Assembly (NCBI GenBank): GCA_943331295.2
Contig: CALQLA020000024.1
Coordinates: 1 to 64,000 of the forward strand
From: Bordetella parapertussis
GTDB lineage: Bacteria; Pseudomonadota; Gammaproteobacteria; Burkholderiales; Casimicrobiaceae
Reading direction: 5' to 3'
Length of the DNA: 64,000 nt
In this document: positions 1-8,351 of the stretch, piece by piece
How the letters are laid out: each line of letters opens with the position of its first letter
How positions within the stretch are numbered: position 1 is the stretch's first letter
The notes under the pieces: model-generated
What the model saw: only the letters and a program-made list of their open reading frames with translations
Told to the model about the DNA's origin: nothing
Database searches by the model: none
Program-made: the position numbers and the translations under genes

Positions 1-54
1 CGCCGCGACGGATTGCCGGCACCGCGATCCCGACGCCCCTCACAGGAGGAGTCC

Positions 55-1065
55 ATGGCATTCACCCGCACGCTGTTTCGCGCGCTGCCGCTGGCCGTTG
101 CCGCGATGCTCGCGCCCGCGGCGGCCGGCGCACAGCAGCCGATCGTCATCAAGTTCAGCCACGTCGTCGCCGTCGACACGCCGAAGGGCAAGGGCGCCGA
201 GCAGTTCAAGAAGCTCGCCGAGGAGCGCACCAAGGGGCGGGTGAAGGTCGAGGTCTATCCGAACAGCTCGCTGTTCAAGGACGGCGAGGAGATGGAGTCG
301 CTGCAGCTGGGCTCCGTCCAGCTGCTCGCGCCGTCGCTCGCCAAGTTCGGGCCGCTCGGCGTGCGCGAGTTCGAGGTGTTCGACCTGCCGTACATGTTCG
401 ACAACTACGCCGAACTGCACAAGGTGACCGAGGGCCCGGTCGGCGTTTCGCTGTTCAAGAAGCTCGAGTCGAAGGGCATCGTCGGCCTCGCGTACTGGGA
501 CAACGGCTTCAAGGTGATGAGCGCCAACAAGCCGGTGAGGAACCCCGAGGACATGCGCGGCCTCAAGATGCGGATCCAGTCGTCGAAGGTGCTGGGCGAC
601 CAGATGAAGGCGCTCGGCGCGATCCCGCAGGTGATGGCGTTCTCCGAGGTGTACCAGGCGATGCAGACGGGCGTGGTCGACGGCTCGGAGAACACGCCGT
701 CGAACATGTACACGCAGAAGCACCACGAGGTGCAGAAGTACACGACCGAGACCAACCACGGCTACATCGGCTACGCGGTGATCGCCAACAAGAAGTTCTG
801 GGACGGCCTGCCGGCGGATATCCGGACGATCCTCGAAGGCGCGATGGCCGACGCGACGAAGTACGCCAACGACAGCGCGCAGAAGGAGAACGACGACGCG
901 CTCGACGGCATCCGGAAATCGGGCAAGAGCGAGGTGATCAAGCTGACCGACGCCCAGAAGGCCGCGTGGAAGAAGGCGCTGGTGGGGGTGCACAAGGAAA
1001 ACGAGGCGCGGGTCGGCAAGGAGACGCTCGAGGCCGTCTACAAGCAGACGGGCTTCAAGCCCTGA
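55..1065 (+). CDS. TRAP transporter substrate-binding protein, DctP family
   Basis: Periplasmic solute receptor of a TRAP transporter, which captures a carboxylate-type ligand and passes it to the DctQM membrane subunits. The 336-residue protein has a clean signal peptide (residues 1-26, cleavage after AGA) followed by a DctP-type fold. The family Arg region appears as GLKMRIQSS, and the hinge-like stretch AMQTGVVDGSENTPSN is present. I start at 55 because AGGAGG sits just upstream; an in-frame ATG at 13 would bury the signal peptide. Membrane subunits are not in the window and would lie upstream. It is followed after 7 bases by an acyl-CoA dehydrogenase, so the ligand probably feeds the acyl-CoA route encoded next. 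Family assignment is secure; the ligand is unknown. Confidence 0.93.
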   Translation: MAFTRTLFRALPLAVAAMLAPAAAGAQQPIVIKFSHVVAVDTPKGKGAEQFKKLAEERTKGRVKVEVYPNSSLFKDGEEMESLQLGSVQLLAPSLAKFGPLGVREFEVFDLPYMFDNYAELHKVTEGPVGVSLFKKLESKGIVGLAYWDNGFKVMSANKPVRNPEDMRGLKMRIQSSKVLGDQMKALGAIPQVMAFSEVYQAMQTGVVDGSENTPSNMYTQKHHEVQKYTTETNHGYIGYAVIANKKFWDGLPADIRTILEGAMADATKYANDSAQKENDDALDGIRKSGKSEVIKLTDAQKAAWKKALVGVHKENEARVGKETLEAVYKQTGFKP

Positions 1066-1072
1066 CCCACGC

Positions 1073-2233
1073 ATGACGCACGCATCCGAATCCCACCCGG
1101 ACCTCCGCGAGGCGATCCGGGACCTGTGCCGCGAGTTCCCCGACGCCTACTTCCGCGAGATCGACGGCAAGCGCGGCTACCCCGAGGCCTTCGTCGACGC
1201 GCTCACGCGCGCCGGCTGGCTCGCGGCGATGATCCCGCAGGAGTACGGTGGCTCCGGCCTCGGCCTCACCGAGGCGTCGATCATCATGGAGGAGATCAAC
1301 CGCAGCGGCGGCAACTCCGGCGCCTGCCACGGGCAGATGTACAACATGGGCACGCTGCTGCGCCACGGGTCCGACGCGCAGAAGCGCCACTACCTGCCGA
1401 AGATCGCCAGCGGCGAGCTGCGGCTGCAGTCGATGGGTGTCACCGAGCCCTCCACCGGCACCGACACGACGAAGATCAAGACCACCGCGGTGAAGCAGGG
1501 CGACCGCTACGTCGTCAACGGCCAGAAGGTCTGGATCTCGCGCGTCCAGCATTCCGACCTGATGATCCTGCTCGCGCGCACCACGCCGCTCGCGGAGGTG
1601 AAGAAGCGCTCCGAGGGAATGTCGATCTTCATCGTCGACCTGCGCGACGCGATCGGCCACGGGATGACGGTTCGGCCGATCGTCAACATGGTCAACCACG
1701 AGACCAACGAGCTCTTCTTCGACAACCTCGAGATCCCTGCGGAGAACCTGATCGGCGAGGAAGGCCGCGGCTTCAAGTACATCCTCGACGGCCTGAACGC
1801 CGAGCGCACGCTGATCGCCGCCGAGTGCATCGGCGACGGCTACTGGTTCATCGAGCGCGTCGTTGCCTACGCGAAGGAACGCGTGGTGTTCGGGCGGCCG
1901 ATCGGCCAGAACCAGGGTGTGCAGTTCCCGATTGCCCGCGCGCACGTCAATGTCGAGGCGGCGAACCTGATGCGGTACAAGGCCTGCGCGCTGTTCGACG
2001 CCGGCCTGCCCTGCGGCGCTGAGGCGAACATGGCGAAACTGCTCGCGGCCGACGCGTCGTGGGAGGCCGCCAATGCGTGCCTGCAGTTCCACGGCGGCTT
2101 CGGCTTCGCCGCCGAGTACGACATCGAGCGCAAGTTCCGCGAGACGCGCCTCTACCAGGTGGCGCCGATCTCGACCAACCTGATCCTGTCCTACGTGGCC
2201 GAGCACGTGCTCGGGCTGCCGCGCTCGTTCTGA
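1073..2233 (+). CDS. Acyl-CoA dehydrogenase
   Basis: FAD-dependent alpha,beta-dehydrogenation of an acyl-CoA. The 386-residue protein has the usual family length and order: N-terminal helical domain, central beta domain with the flavin-site signature GVTEPSTGTDT (about residues 122-132), and a C-terminal helical domain with QFHGGFGFAAEYDIER, which carries the conserved GG-x-G-[FY] and Glu pattern. No clear ribosome-binding site precedes the ATG, so translation is probably coupled to the TRAP receptor gene 7 bases upstream. The next gene is an MmgE/PrpD protein, which supports a short catabolic operon for a branched or dicarboxylic acid. The acyl chain cannot be told from sequence. Confidence 0.92.
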   Translation: MTHASESHPDLREAIRDLCREFPDAYFREIDGKRGYPEAFVDALTRAGWLAAMIPQEYGGSGLGLTEASIIMEEINRSGGNSGACHGQMYNMGTLLRHGSDAQKRHYLPKIASGELRLQSMGVTEPSTGTDTTKIKTTAVKQGDRYVVNGQKVWISRVQHSDLMILLARTTPLAEVKKRSEGMSIFIVDLRDAIGHGMTVRPIVNMVNHETNELFFDNLEIPAENLIGEEGRGFKYILDGLNAERTLIAAECIGDGYWFIERVVAYAKERVVFGRPIGQNQGVQFPIARAHVNVEAANLMRYKACALFDAGLPCGAEANMAKLLAADASWEAANACLQFHGGFGFAAEYDIERKFRETRLYQVAPISTNLILSYVAEHVLGLPRSF

Positions 2234-2241
2234 ACTCCGCG

Positions 2242-3630
2242 ATGAGCAACGACCTCCATCCCTCCGCCACGCTGGCGCGCTTCGCGGCCACGCTCTCGTT
2301 CGACGCCATTCCGGCGCCGGTGGTCCGCCGCGCCGAGGACCTGCTGCTCGACTGGGCCGGGTCGACGCTCGCCGGCCGTGGCGCGCGCGCCGTCGAATCG
2401 CTCGAACGCTTCGCACGGCGGATGGGGCCGGCCGACGGTCCGTCCGAGGTGCTGATTTCGCGCCGGACGACGAGCCCGCTGTTCGCGGCGATGGTCAACG
2501 CCGGCGCGTCGCACTACGCCGAGCAGGATGACGTGCACAACGGCTCGGTGTTCCATCCGGCGGCGGTGGTATTCCCGCCCGCGCTCGCCGTCGCGCAGGC
2601 GCTGGGGAGCACGGGCCGCGACCTGCTCACCGCCGCCGTCGCGGGCTACGAGGTTGGCATCCGCGTCGGTGAATTCCTCGGCCGCTCGCACTACAAGGTG
2701 TTTCACACGACCGGCACCGCCGGCACGGTCGCGGCGGCCGCGACGGTCGGCCGGTTGCTCGGGCTGTCGCCGGACGTGATGCTGCACGCGTTCGGCTCCG
2801 CCGGCACGCAGGCGGCCGGGCTGTGGGAGTTCCTGCGCGACGCCGCCGATTCGAAGCAACTGCATACCGCCAAGGCCGCCGCCGACGGCCTGCTGGCCGC
2901 CTACCTGGCCGCCGACGGTTTCACCGGCGCGAAGCGCATCCTCGAAGGCGCGCAGGGGATGGCTGCGGGCATGTCGACGGACGCCGATCCCGCGCGGCTC
3001 GTCGACCGCCTCGGCGCGCGCTGGGCGCTGGCCGAGACGTCGTTCAAGTTCCACGCCTCGTGCCGCCATACGCATCCGGTGGCCGATGCGCTGCTGAAGG
3101 TCGTGTCCGACCACGATCTCGCGCCGGAGGCGATCCGGCAGGTGACCGCCCACGTGCACCAGGCCGCGATCGACGTGCTGGGCCCGGTGACGGACCCTGC
3201 CACCGTGCACCAGGCCAAGTTCTCGATGGGCACGGTGCTGGCGCAGATCGCGACCTACCGTCGCGCCGGGCTGACCGAGTTCGAGCAGCACTTCCGCGAC
3301 CCCGGCATCGTCGCCTTCCGCGATCGCGTCCGGATGGCGCTCGATCCGGAAGTCGATGCCGCGTATCCGCGGCGATGGATCGGCAAGGTCACCGTGGAAA
3401 CCGTCGACGGCCGCGTGCTCGAGGGCCGCGTCGACGAGCCGAAGGGCGACCCGGGCAACACGCTGTCGCGCGACGAGCTCGCCGACAAGGCGCAGCGGCT
3501 CGCCGCCTTCAGCGGCGCCGCGACCGCGGAGGAAGTGCGCGCGCTGTGCGCCGCCGCCTTCGCGATGGCGGATGCGCCGCAGGTCGGCCGACTGCTGCCG
3601 CCGGCCGCCGTGCCGCCAACTGCATCCTGA
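2242..3630 (+). CDS. MmgE/PrpD family protein
   Basis: Member of the MmgE/PrpD superfamily (2-methylcitrate dehydratase, cis-aconitate decarboxylase and relatives). Of 462 residues, the first ~270 form the all-helical domain and the rest the lid-like domain. Supporting segments are GASHYAEQDDVHNGSVFHP (about 88-106) and FKFHASCRHTHPVADAL (about 269-285), where family members carry active-site residues. The ATG at 2242 follows the acyl-CoA dehydrogenase stop by 8 bases; earlier in-frame ATGs lie inside that gene. It probably dehydrates a tricarboxylate-like or hydroxyacid intermediate, but many members are uncharacterised, so I give no gene symbol. Confidence 0.88.
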   Translation: MSNDLHPSATLARFAATLSFDAIPAPVVRRAEDLLLDWAGSTLAGRGARAVESLERFARRMGPADGPSEVLISRRTTSPLFAAMVNAGASHYAEQDDVHNGSVFHPAAVVFPPALAVAQALGSTGRDLLTAAVAGYEVGIRVGEFLGRSHYKVFHTTGTAGTVAAAATVGRLLGLSPDVMLHAFGSAGTQAAGLWEFLRDAADSKQLHTAKAAADGLLAAYLAADGFTGAKRILEGAQGMAAGMSTDADPARLVDRLGARWALAETSFKFHASCRHTHPVADALLKVVSDHDLAPEAIRQVTAHVHQAAIDVLGPVTDPATVHQAKFSMGTVLAQIATYRRAGLTEFEQHFRDPGIVAFRDRVRMALDPEVDAAYPRRWIGKVTVETVDGRVLEGRVDEPKGDPGNTLSRDELADKAQRLAAFSGAATAEEVRALCAAAFAMADAPQVGRLLPPAAVPPTAS

Positions 3631-3683
3631 ACGCCGCCCGTGCGGCCGGAGATCGAGATGACCATTTACCGTTGCGTGTCGCC

Positions 3684-4325
3684 ATGACTGAACAAGCCTC
3701 CGCCAAGACCCCTTCCGACTTCGACGCGCGCGCCGCGACCTGGGACGACGATCCGGCCAAGCTCGAGCGCGCCCGGGCCGTGGCCGACGCCATCCGTGCC
3801 CACGTGCCGTTGTCGCCGTCGATGCGCGCGCTGGAGTACGGCTGCGGCACCGGCGTGCTGAGCTTCCTGCTGCGCCCGCAACTGGGGGAGATCACGCTGG
3901 CCGATGTCTCGCAGGGGATGCTCGACGTCGCCGCCGCGAAGATCGCGGCCGCCCGCGACGCGACGATGCGCGCGGCAAAGGTCGATCTCCTCGCCGATCC
4001 GCCGGACGGTGCGCGCTACGACGTCATCTACTCGTTGATGACGCTGCACCACATCCCCGACACCGCGGCGATCCTGCGGCGGTTCCGCGAGGTGCTGGAC
4101 CGTCCCGGTTACCTCTGCATCGCCGACCTCGACACCGAGGACGGCTCGTTCCACGGCGCCGGGTTCGACGGCCACTGCGGCTTCGATCGCACCGCGCTCG
4201 GCGCGCTCGCGCGGCAGGCCGGATTCACGACGGTGGAGTTCTCGACCGCGCACGTGATGACGAAGAAACCCGGCGCCGACGCGACCCGTTATCCGATCTT
4301 CCTGATGCTCGCCGGCATCGCGTAG
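3684..4325 (+). CDS. Class I SAM-dependent methyltransferase
   Basis: Small soluble methyltransferase, 213 residues. Motif I is LEYGCGTGVLSF (about residues 48-59), followed by an acidic strand end (ITLADVS) and the post-motif YDVIYSLMTLHHIPD, typical of methyltransferase_11/UbiE-like folds. A longer reading frame starts at 2823, but that part is a shadow of the upstream gene; the ATG at 3684 gives a complete fold. It lies 53 bases after the MmgE/PrpD gene on the same strand and may belong to that transcript. The substrate is not predictable. Confidence 0.85.
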   Translation: MTEQASAKTPSDFDARAATWDDDPAKLERARAVADAIRAHVPLSPSMRALEYGCGTGVLSFLLRPQLGEITLADVSQGMLDVAAAKIAAARDATMRAAKVDLLADPPDGARYDVIYSLMTLHHIPDTAAILRRFREVLDRPGYLCIADLDTEDGSFHGAGFDGHCGFDRTALGALARQAGFTTVEFSTAHVMTKKPGADATRYPIFLMLAGIA

Positions 4326-4751
4326 CCGGTGGCATCGCGTCGCCGCTCGCCGACGCCGCTGCCTTTGGCCCTCGAGGGGCGCGTCGCCGCCCTTGCGCGC
4401 GATCCGGGCGCGCGATCCAAACCTTCGCGGATGGGATAAACTTGCCGGCGAGCATTGCGTTGCAGCGAGCGCCCCCCCGCACTTTCCGGTCTGGACCGGC
4501 ACCTCTGCCGGCGGCTGGTTCGCGCGCGGACGAGAGGCCAGCAGGCGAGTTGCATGACCGGTTCATCGCGCAAGGACGCGCCGCCGAGCCCCGGGCATCG
4601 TCCCGGGGACTTGAGCGGGCACATCGGCAGCATCGGCGTGCTTCGGGGGCTTGGTGGGCCTCGCGGGCACCGGCGGCGGCGGTGCGCTCGGGGGCGCCGC
4701 GAGCGCAGCGCCGCCCGCTGCATCCCGTGATCGCTTTACCAGGAGAACACC
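4326..4751. other. Intergenic region without a recognisable gene
   Basis: About 425 bases between the methyltransferase and the short ORF at 4752. It contains a perfect 7-bp inverted repeat (CCCCGGG, 6-base loop, CCCGGGG, 4589-4608) with no T-run after it. The stretch 4640-4735 is Gly/Ala/Pro-rich in several frames and matches no domain I know. No tRNA, insertion sequence or convincing promoter was seen. Confidence 0.5.
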
Positions 4752-4856
4752 ATGACTCACCGCTTCCACCACGTCCCTGGCCTCGCGCTGCCCTGCGCGG
4801 CTGCCGTGGCGTCCGGCTTGGCCGAGGTAGCGGCGTCGCCGGCCCCGGCCCGATAG
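4752..4856 (+). CDS. Possible 34-residue leader peptide before the MscS gene
   Basis: A 34-codon frame begins with ATG at 4752 and ends TAG at 4854. It is preceded by the best Shine-Dalgarno in the area (AGGAG, 7 bases before the ATG). The peptide starts MTHRFHHVPGLALPCAAAVA and is Ala-rich with a weakly hydrophobic middle. It ends 23 bases before the channel gene, so it could be a translated leader or the stump of a lost secreted protein. There is no homology argument, only the ribosome-binding site and the position. Confidence 0.3.
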   Translation: MTHRFHHVPGLALPCAAAVASGLAEVAASPAPAR

Positions 4857-4879
4857 CGCGGCGACGCCGCCCCGTGTCC

Positions 4880-7114
4880 ATGCGCGCCTTCCCGCTCCTC
4901 TTGCTGACGTGGCTGCTCGTCTTCGCGGGTGCTGCCTGCGCCCAGGGCAATTGGGCCGGCACGTGGGACACGAACTGGCGCGGCAGCGGCGGACAAACCG
5001 TCATCGAGCAGGATGGCGACAACGTCAGCGGCCGCTACCCCCTCTACGAACTCTCGATCAAGGGCAAGGTCGACGCGGACGGGTCGAAACTGACCGGCAA
5101 CTGGGACGGCGGCAATCGCTCGGGCACCTTCGTCGCGGTGCTGAGTCGCGACAAGAACACGTTCACCGGTCGCTTCGATACCGGCGAATGGTGGACGGGG
5201 GAGCGCACGTCGCACCCGGACGTCGCCCTGCGCATCGGCCTGCGCTCGCCGCGGCAAGCGGTCGTGAGCTTCGTTGTGTCCGGAAACCTTGCGCGAAGCG
5301 GCATGGACGACGCCTGGGCCGCGGCGGCCGATGCCGTGGAATTCGATGCGTCGGCAGGCGTCGCGATGTCCCGAACCGGGCAACTCGATGCCGTGCGGAG
5401 CCTGTTCGCGCTGGTCGATTTCACCACGTTCCGCTACTGGAACATCCCCGATGCGCCCCCCGGCGCGAATTCGGTCACGTTGCGCCTCGAACAGGGGGGA
5501 TCGGACGCGGCATTGTCGCTGACGCTGCACCAGGACGCCGCGGGCGACTGGCGCATCGTGCTTCCCGCCCCGGCCGAGTTGCGCGCCGCGCGCGCGGCAC
5601 TGCTCGCCGTCCACGGCGGCAAGCGCCCGGCCTCCGACGCCCACCTGCGGCTGCAGAATCCGCGCGATGCGATGCGCACGTTCCTCGAAGGGATGGCGGA
5701 CTGGGAGGGGCCGGGACGCGCGCTCGCGCTCTCCACGCTGAACCTTCGCTCTTTTCCGGAGATTCTGCGCGAGTCGACCGGCGAAATTTCCGCGCAATAC
5801 CTGCGCCGCGTGCTCAACCACATCGGACTGGTGGGGCTGCAGTCGATTCCCAACGACGGCACCAGCCGCGAACCCTACGTCCATTTCGTCCATGGCGTGG
5901 GCCGTATCATCATCGGTCCCTCCGGAGCCGCGCCGGATGCGCCGTGGCAGTTCACTCCCGAAACGATTGCCGCCGTCCGCGATCTCTATGTCGCGACGGA
6001 GAGGCTCCCGCCGCCGCTGGCCGCGCCGCCGGGCCTCATCCCGCACAGCGATTACTTCGCGCTTCGCGAAATCGTCGCCCGGACCGCTCCGGCGCTGCTC
6101 ACGCGCCTGAGGCAGATGGAAATCTGGCAGGCGCTCGCCGGGCTTTCGACCCTGATCATCGCCCTTACCGTAGGGCGGTTCGCCTGCTGGCTGCTGTCCC
6201 GCGGGCTGCGCCGCCTGGTGCCCACGCAGGTGGAGTCGCGCTGGTTCCGCTGGTCGCTGGCATTGTTGATCGCCATCGCGCTCATGAGTCCAATCCCGGT
6301 CATCCTGGGCCTTCCCGGGGGCGTTCGCGAGCACACGGTGCCTTTCTGGGGCGTGCTGGCGTGCCTGGCTGCGGGCGTTGTCGCGTGGCACCTGCTGCAC
6401 CTGCTCGGCGTGGTGCTTGCCGCGATGGCGGCGCGCACCCAGACGCAGACGGACGACATCCTGTTCACCCTGCTCCTGGCCACCGCCCGCCTCGGCATCA
6501 TCATGGCGGTCGCGCTCGGCTTGGCGTACTTCCTGTCGATCCCCACCACCAACATCCTCGCCGGACTGGGCATCGGCGGCCTCGCCCTGGCCTTCGCGTC
6601 GCGCGAGACGCTTTCCAACGTGTTCGGCGCCGGCATTCTCGTGACGGACCGGCCGTTTCGGCGGGGCGACTGGATCGTTGCGGGCAACATCGAGGGCGCA
6701 GTCGAGGAGGTTGGCATCCGCTCGACGCGCATCCGCACGGCGCAGGACAGCGTGGTGGTGGTGCCCAACGGCAAGCTGGTCGATTCGACCATCGACAATC
6801 TGGGAACCCGCCGGTACCGCCTCGTCACCTTGAAGGTCGTGGTGACGGCAGGCGGCACGCCGGAGCGGCTGGACGCGTTCGTGGCGGCGGTGCGCCAGCG
6901 GATCGCCGGCGATGCGGCGTACATTGCGAACCGCACCGATGTCGGCGTGAGCGAGGTCGAAAGAGGTGGAGTCGAGGTGAGCATCAACAGTTATATATCC
7001 GTCACCACCGGCCACTCCGAAAACGAAGCCCGGCACGAACTGCTGCTTGATTTGGTGCGGCTCGCCGGGGAGTCGGGACTGACGCTCGGATCGGGAATCG
7101 CGTCCTCGGCGTGA
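4880..7114 (+). CDS. MscS family mechanosensitive ion channel with large N-terminal extension
   Basis: Inner-membrane, tension-gated channel of the MscS superfamily, 744 residues against about 290 for E. coli MscS. Residues 1-23 are a signal peptide ending ACAQG. Residues ~24-110 form a Gly/Trp-rich beta domain (NWAGTWDTNW, TGNWDGGNRSGTF, FTGRFDTGEWWTGER) resembling small extracellular barrel domains. A helical region follows to ~400, then four hydrophobic segments and the MscS pore and beta domain (LAGLGIGGLALAFASRETL, then VPNGKLVDSTIDNLG). A GTG at 4874 is an alternative start. Family is firm; the role of the N-terminal domain is unknown. Confidence 0.88.
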   Translation: MRAFPLLLLTWLLVFAGAACAQGNWAGTWDTNWRGSGGQTVIEQDGDNVSGRYPLYELSIKGKVDADGSKLTGNWDGGNRSGTFVAVLSRDKNTFTGRFDTGEWWTGERTSHPDVALRIGLRSPRQAVVSFVVSGNLARSGMDDAWAAAADAVEFDASAGVAMSRTGQLDAVRSLFALVDFTTFRYWNIPDAPPGANSVTLRLEQGGSDAALSLTLHQDAAGDWRIVLPAPAELRAARAALLAVHGGKRPASDAHLRLQNPRDAMRTFLEGMADWEGPGRALALSTLNLRSFPEILRESTGEISAQYLRRVLNHIGLVGLQSIPNDGTSREPYVHFVHGVGRIIIGPSGAAPDAPWQFTPETIAAVRDLYVATERLPPPLAAPPGLIPHSDYFALREIVARTAPALLTRLRQMEIWQALAGLSTLIIALTVGRFACWLLSRGLRRLVPTQVESRWFRWSLALLIAIALMSPIPVILGLPGGVREHTVPFWGVLACLAAGVVAWHLLHLLGVVLAAMAARTQTQTDDILFTLLLATARLGIIMAVALGLAYFLSIPTTNILAGLGIGGLALAFASRETLSNVFGAGILVTDRPFRRGDWIVAGNIEGAVEEVGIRSTRIRTAQDSVVVVPNGKLVDSTIDNLGTRRYRLVTLKVVVTAGGTPERLDAFVAAVRQRIAGDAAYIANRTDVGVSEVERGGVEVSINSYISVTTGHSENEARHELLLDLVRLAGESGLTLGSGIASSA

Positions 7115-7274
7115 TGCCGCGTCGAGCCGGGCACGGCAGTGGCCGGGCCCCATCCTGAAACCTGGCAGCAGCGATCGCGAAATCGGGAGGCGATAGCCGC
7201 GGGGGGCGGTTGGAGATGATCGCGGCACAACCGCCATGCCGAGCTGATCCGACGCCTGTCAATCGCCCCAAGCT

Positions 7275-7678
7275 CGGACGGGCGCACGCGCCGTCCGGAA
7301 GCGCCAGGCTGATCAATGCGGCTTGACCGCCGCATCGTGCTCGGCCCCGCCGGGATCGTCTCGATCTACGCGGTGTCCGCCGTGCTCTGGATCGTGGTCA
7401 CCGGCGTGCTGCTCGTCGCCGATGATCCGGTGATCCAGCGCATCATCGAGTCGGCGAAGGGCTTCGCCTTGATCGCGGGGACCAGCGTCCTGCTGTACCT
7501 TCTGCTCACTGCGCGAAGCCGGACGCCGTTGGGCACGCCCACGGTCGAGGGCTTGCCGTCGGCCCCGGGCGCCACCGGCCTGATGCCGATCGCGAAGCGG
7601 GCGCTGCCGGTGGTCGTGCTGCTCGGGCTCGCGGTGCCCGTCGTCGCGCTGTCGGTCTATTACGCGAACGCGCGGCAG
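7275..7678 (+). repeat. 404-bp direct repeat, copy A
   Basis: This segment aligns without gaps to 11430-11833 at a constant offset of 4155 bases. It includes about 41 bases upstream of the ATG and the first ~121 codons of a hybrid histidine kinase gene. Similarity stops abruptly after CGCGGCAG in both copies. Substitutions are frequent and often at third codon positions in the first two thirds, but only two differences were counted in the last ~132 bases, so the copies are mosaic. Confidence 0.9.
7316..7678 (+). pseudogene. 5' fragment of a sensor histidine kinase gene (truncated paralogue)
   Basis: The frame starts at ATG 7316 and encodes two hydrophobic segments (about residues 10-35 and 48-66), then a third (about 95-115) ending YYANARQ. 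This is the membrane-anchored N-terminus of the kinase at 11471-15598. After residue ~121 the frame runs on to 7903 in unrelated sequence that overlaps remnants on the other strand, so no sensor, kinase or receiver domain remains. The codon matching the stop at 11606 is an intact TCG here. Expression is unlikely to yield a signalling protein. Confidence 0.85.
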
Positions 7679-7806
7679 AGCGGGAAGGGCCCGTTGCAGC
7701 TGGCCTGCGCCGGCGCGGCGGCCAGCATCGGAACGGCCGCGGCCAGGACCGCCGGCCAGCGCGGTGGCCCGCGTTGCGGACACAGCGCCGGAATGTCGTC
7801 AGCCAT
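7679..7806 (-). pseudogene. Start of a secreted protein gene, cut off by the duplicated segment
   Basis: An ATG at 7806 is preceded on the minus strand by GGGAGG at good spacing. It opens a frame with an Arg-containing N-terminus, a hydrophobic stretch (PAVLAAAVPMLAAAP) and a plausible signal-peptidase site (AQA-S). After about 42 codons the frame runs into the end of the 404-bp repeat. It looks like the 5' stump of an exported-protein gene whose remainder was lost when the kinase fragment arrived. The parent family cannot be identified. Confidence 0.45.
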
Positions 7807-7851
7807 GCTGGGCACCCCTCCCGGTTTTCTTGCCGGCGCCACCGGCGCCGG

Positions 7852-8260
7852 TCAGACGATACCCCGTTCCGCGTACGGCCGGTTTTCCACGACGCGCCCG
7901 TAGCCGAGGCGCGACAGGTCGATCGACCGGTCCTCGCCGTGGATGATCCGCTCGGCGATCGCGCGTCCCGCCGCCGGTGCGTGCATCATGCCGTGCCCGG
8001 AAAAGCCCGCGCAGACGTGGAAGTTTTCGCGCGTGCCCGGCCAGTTCCCGATGATCGGGTTGCCGTCCAGCTCGCACTGCTCGTAGAGGCCCGACCACGT
8101 GCGGTGGCACTTCGCCGCCTCGAACGCCGGAAAGCGATGGGCGACCGCGGGCCACGTGACGCGTTCGAAATAGCCGTCGTCGACGTCGAAGTTGAACCCG
8201 CGCTGCTCGGCGGGCTCTCCTGCTTCCTGCGCGAGGTGTATCTCGCGACGCACACGATCG
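7852..8260 (-). pseudogene. C-terminal remnant of an FAD-dependent amine/amino acid oxidase (DAO family)
   Basis: The minus-strand frame ends at 7852. Its last ~130 residues read as the C-terminal part of a DadA/glycine-oxidase type flavoenzyme. Visible family segments are RTWSGLYEQCELDGNPIIG, HVCAGFSGHGMMHAPAAG and AERIIHGEDRSIDLSRLGY. Upstream of about 8260 the frame overlaps the 3' flank of the lipoprotein gene and no FAD-binding N-terminus exists anywhere nearby. It is therefore a 5'-truncated leftover. The conserved C-terminus suggests recent loss. Confidence 0.8.
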
Positions 8261-8351
8261 TCATCGACCCGGACCGGTACGGCCGGGCCGCAGGCCTTCC
8301 GCGCGCGTCGCGCTGACGCGGGCGGAACCTGCGGCGGGCAAGCCCTGGGAG

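Noticed and set aside
4610-4740. A glycine-rich protein gene
   Set aside because: The Gly/Ala/Pro pattern appears in several frames and on both strands, with no start codon and ribosome-binding site; it is a composition effect.
7316-7903. A complete 195-residue membrane protein
   Set aside because: Only the first ~121 codons are related to the kinase; the rest overlaps remnants on the other strand, so it is a truncated copy.
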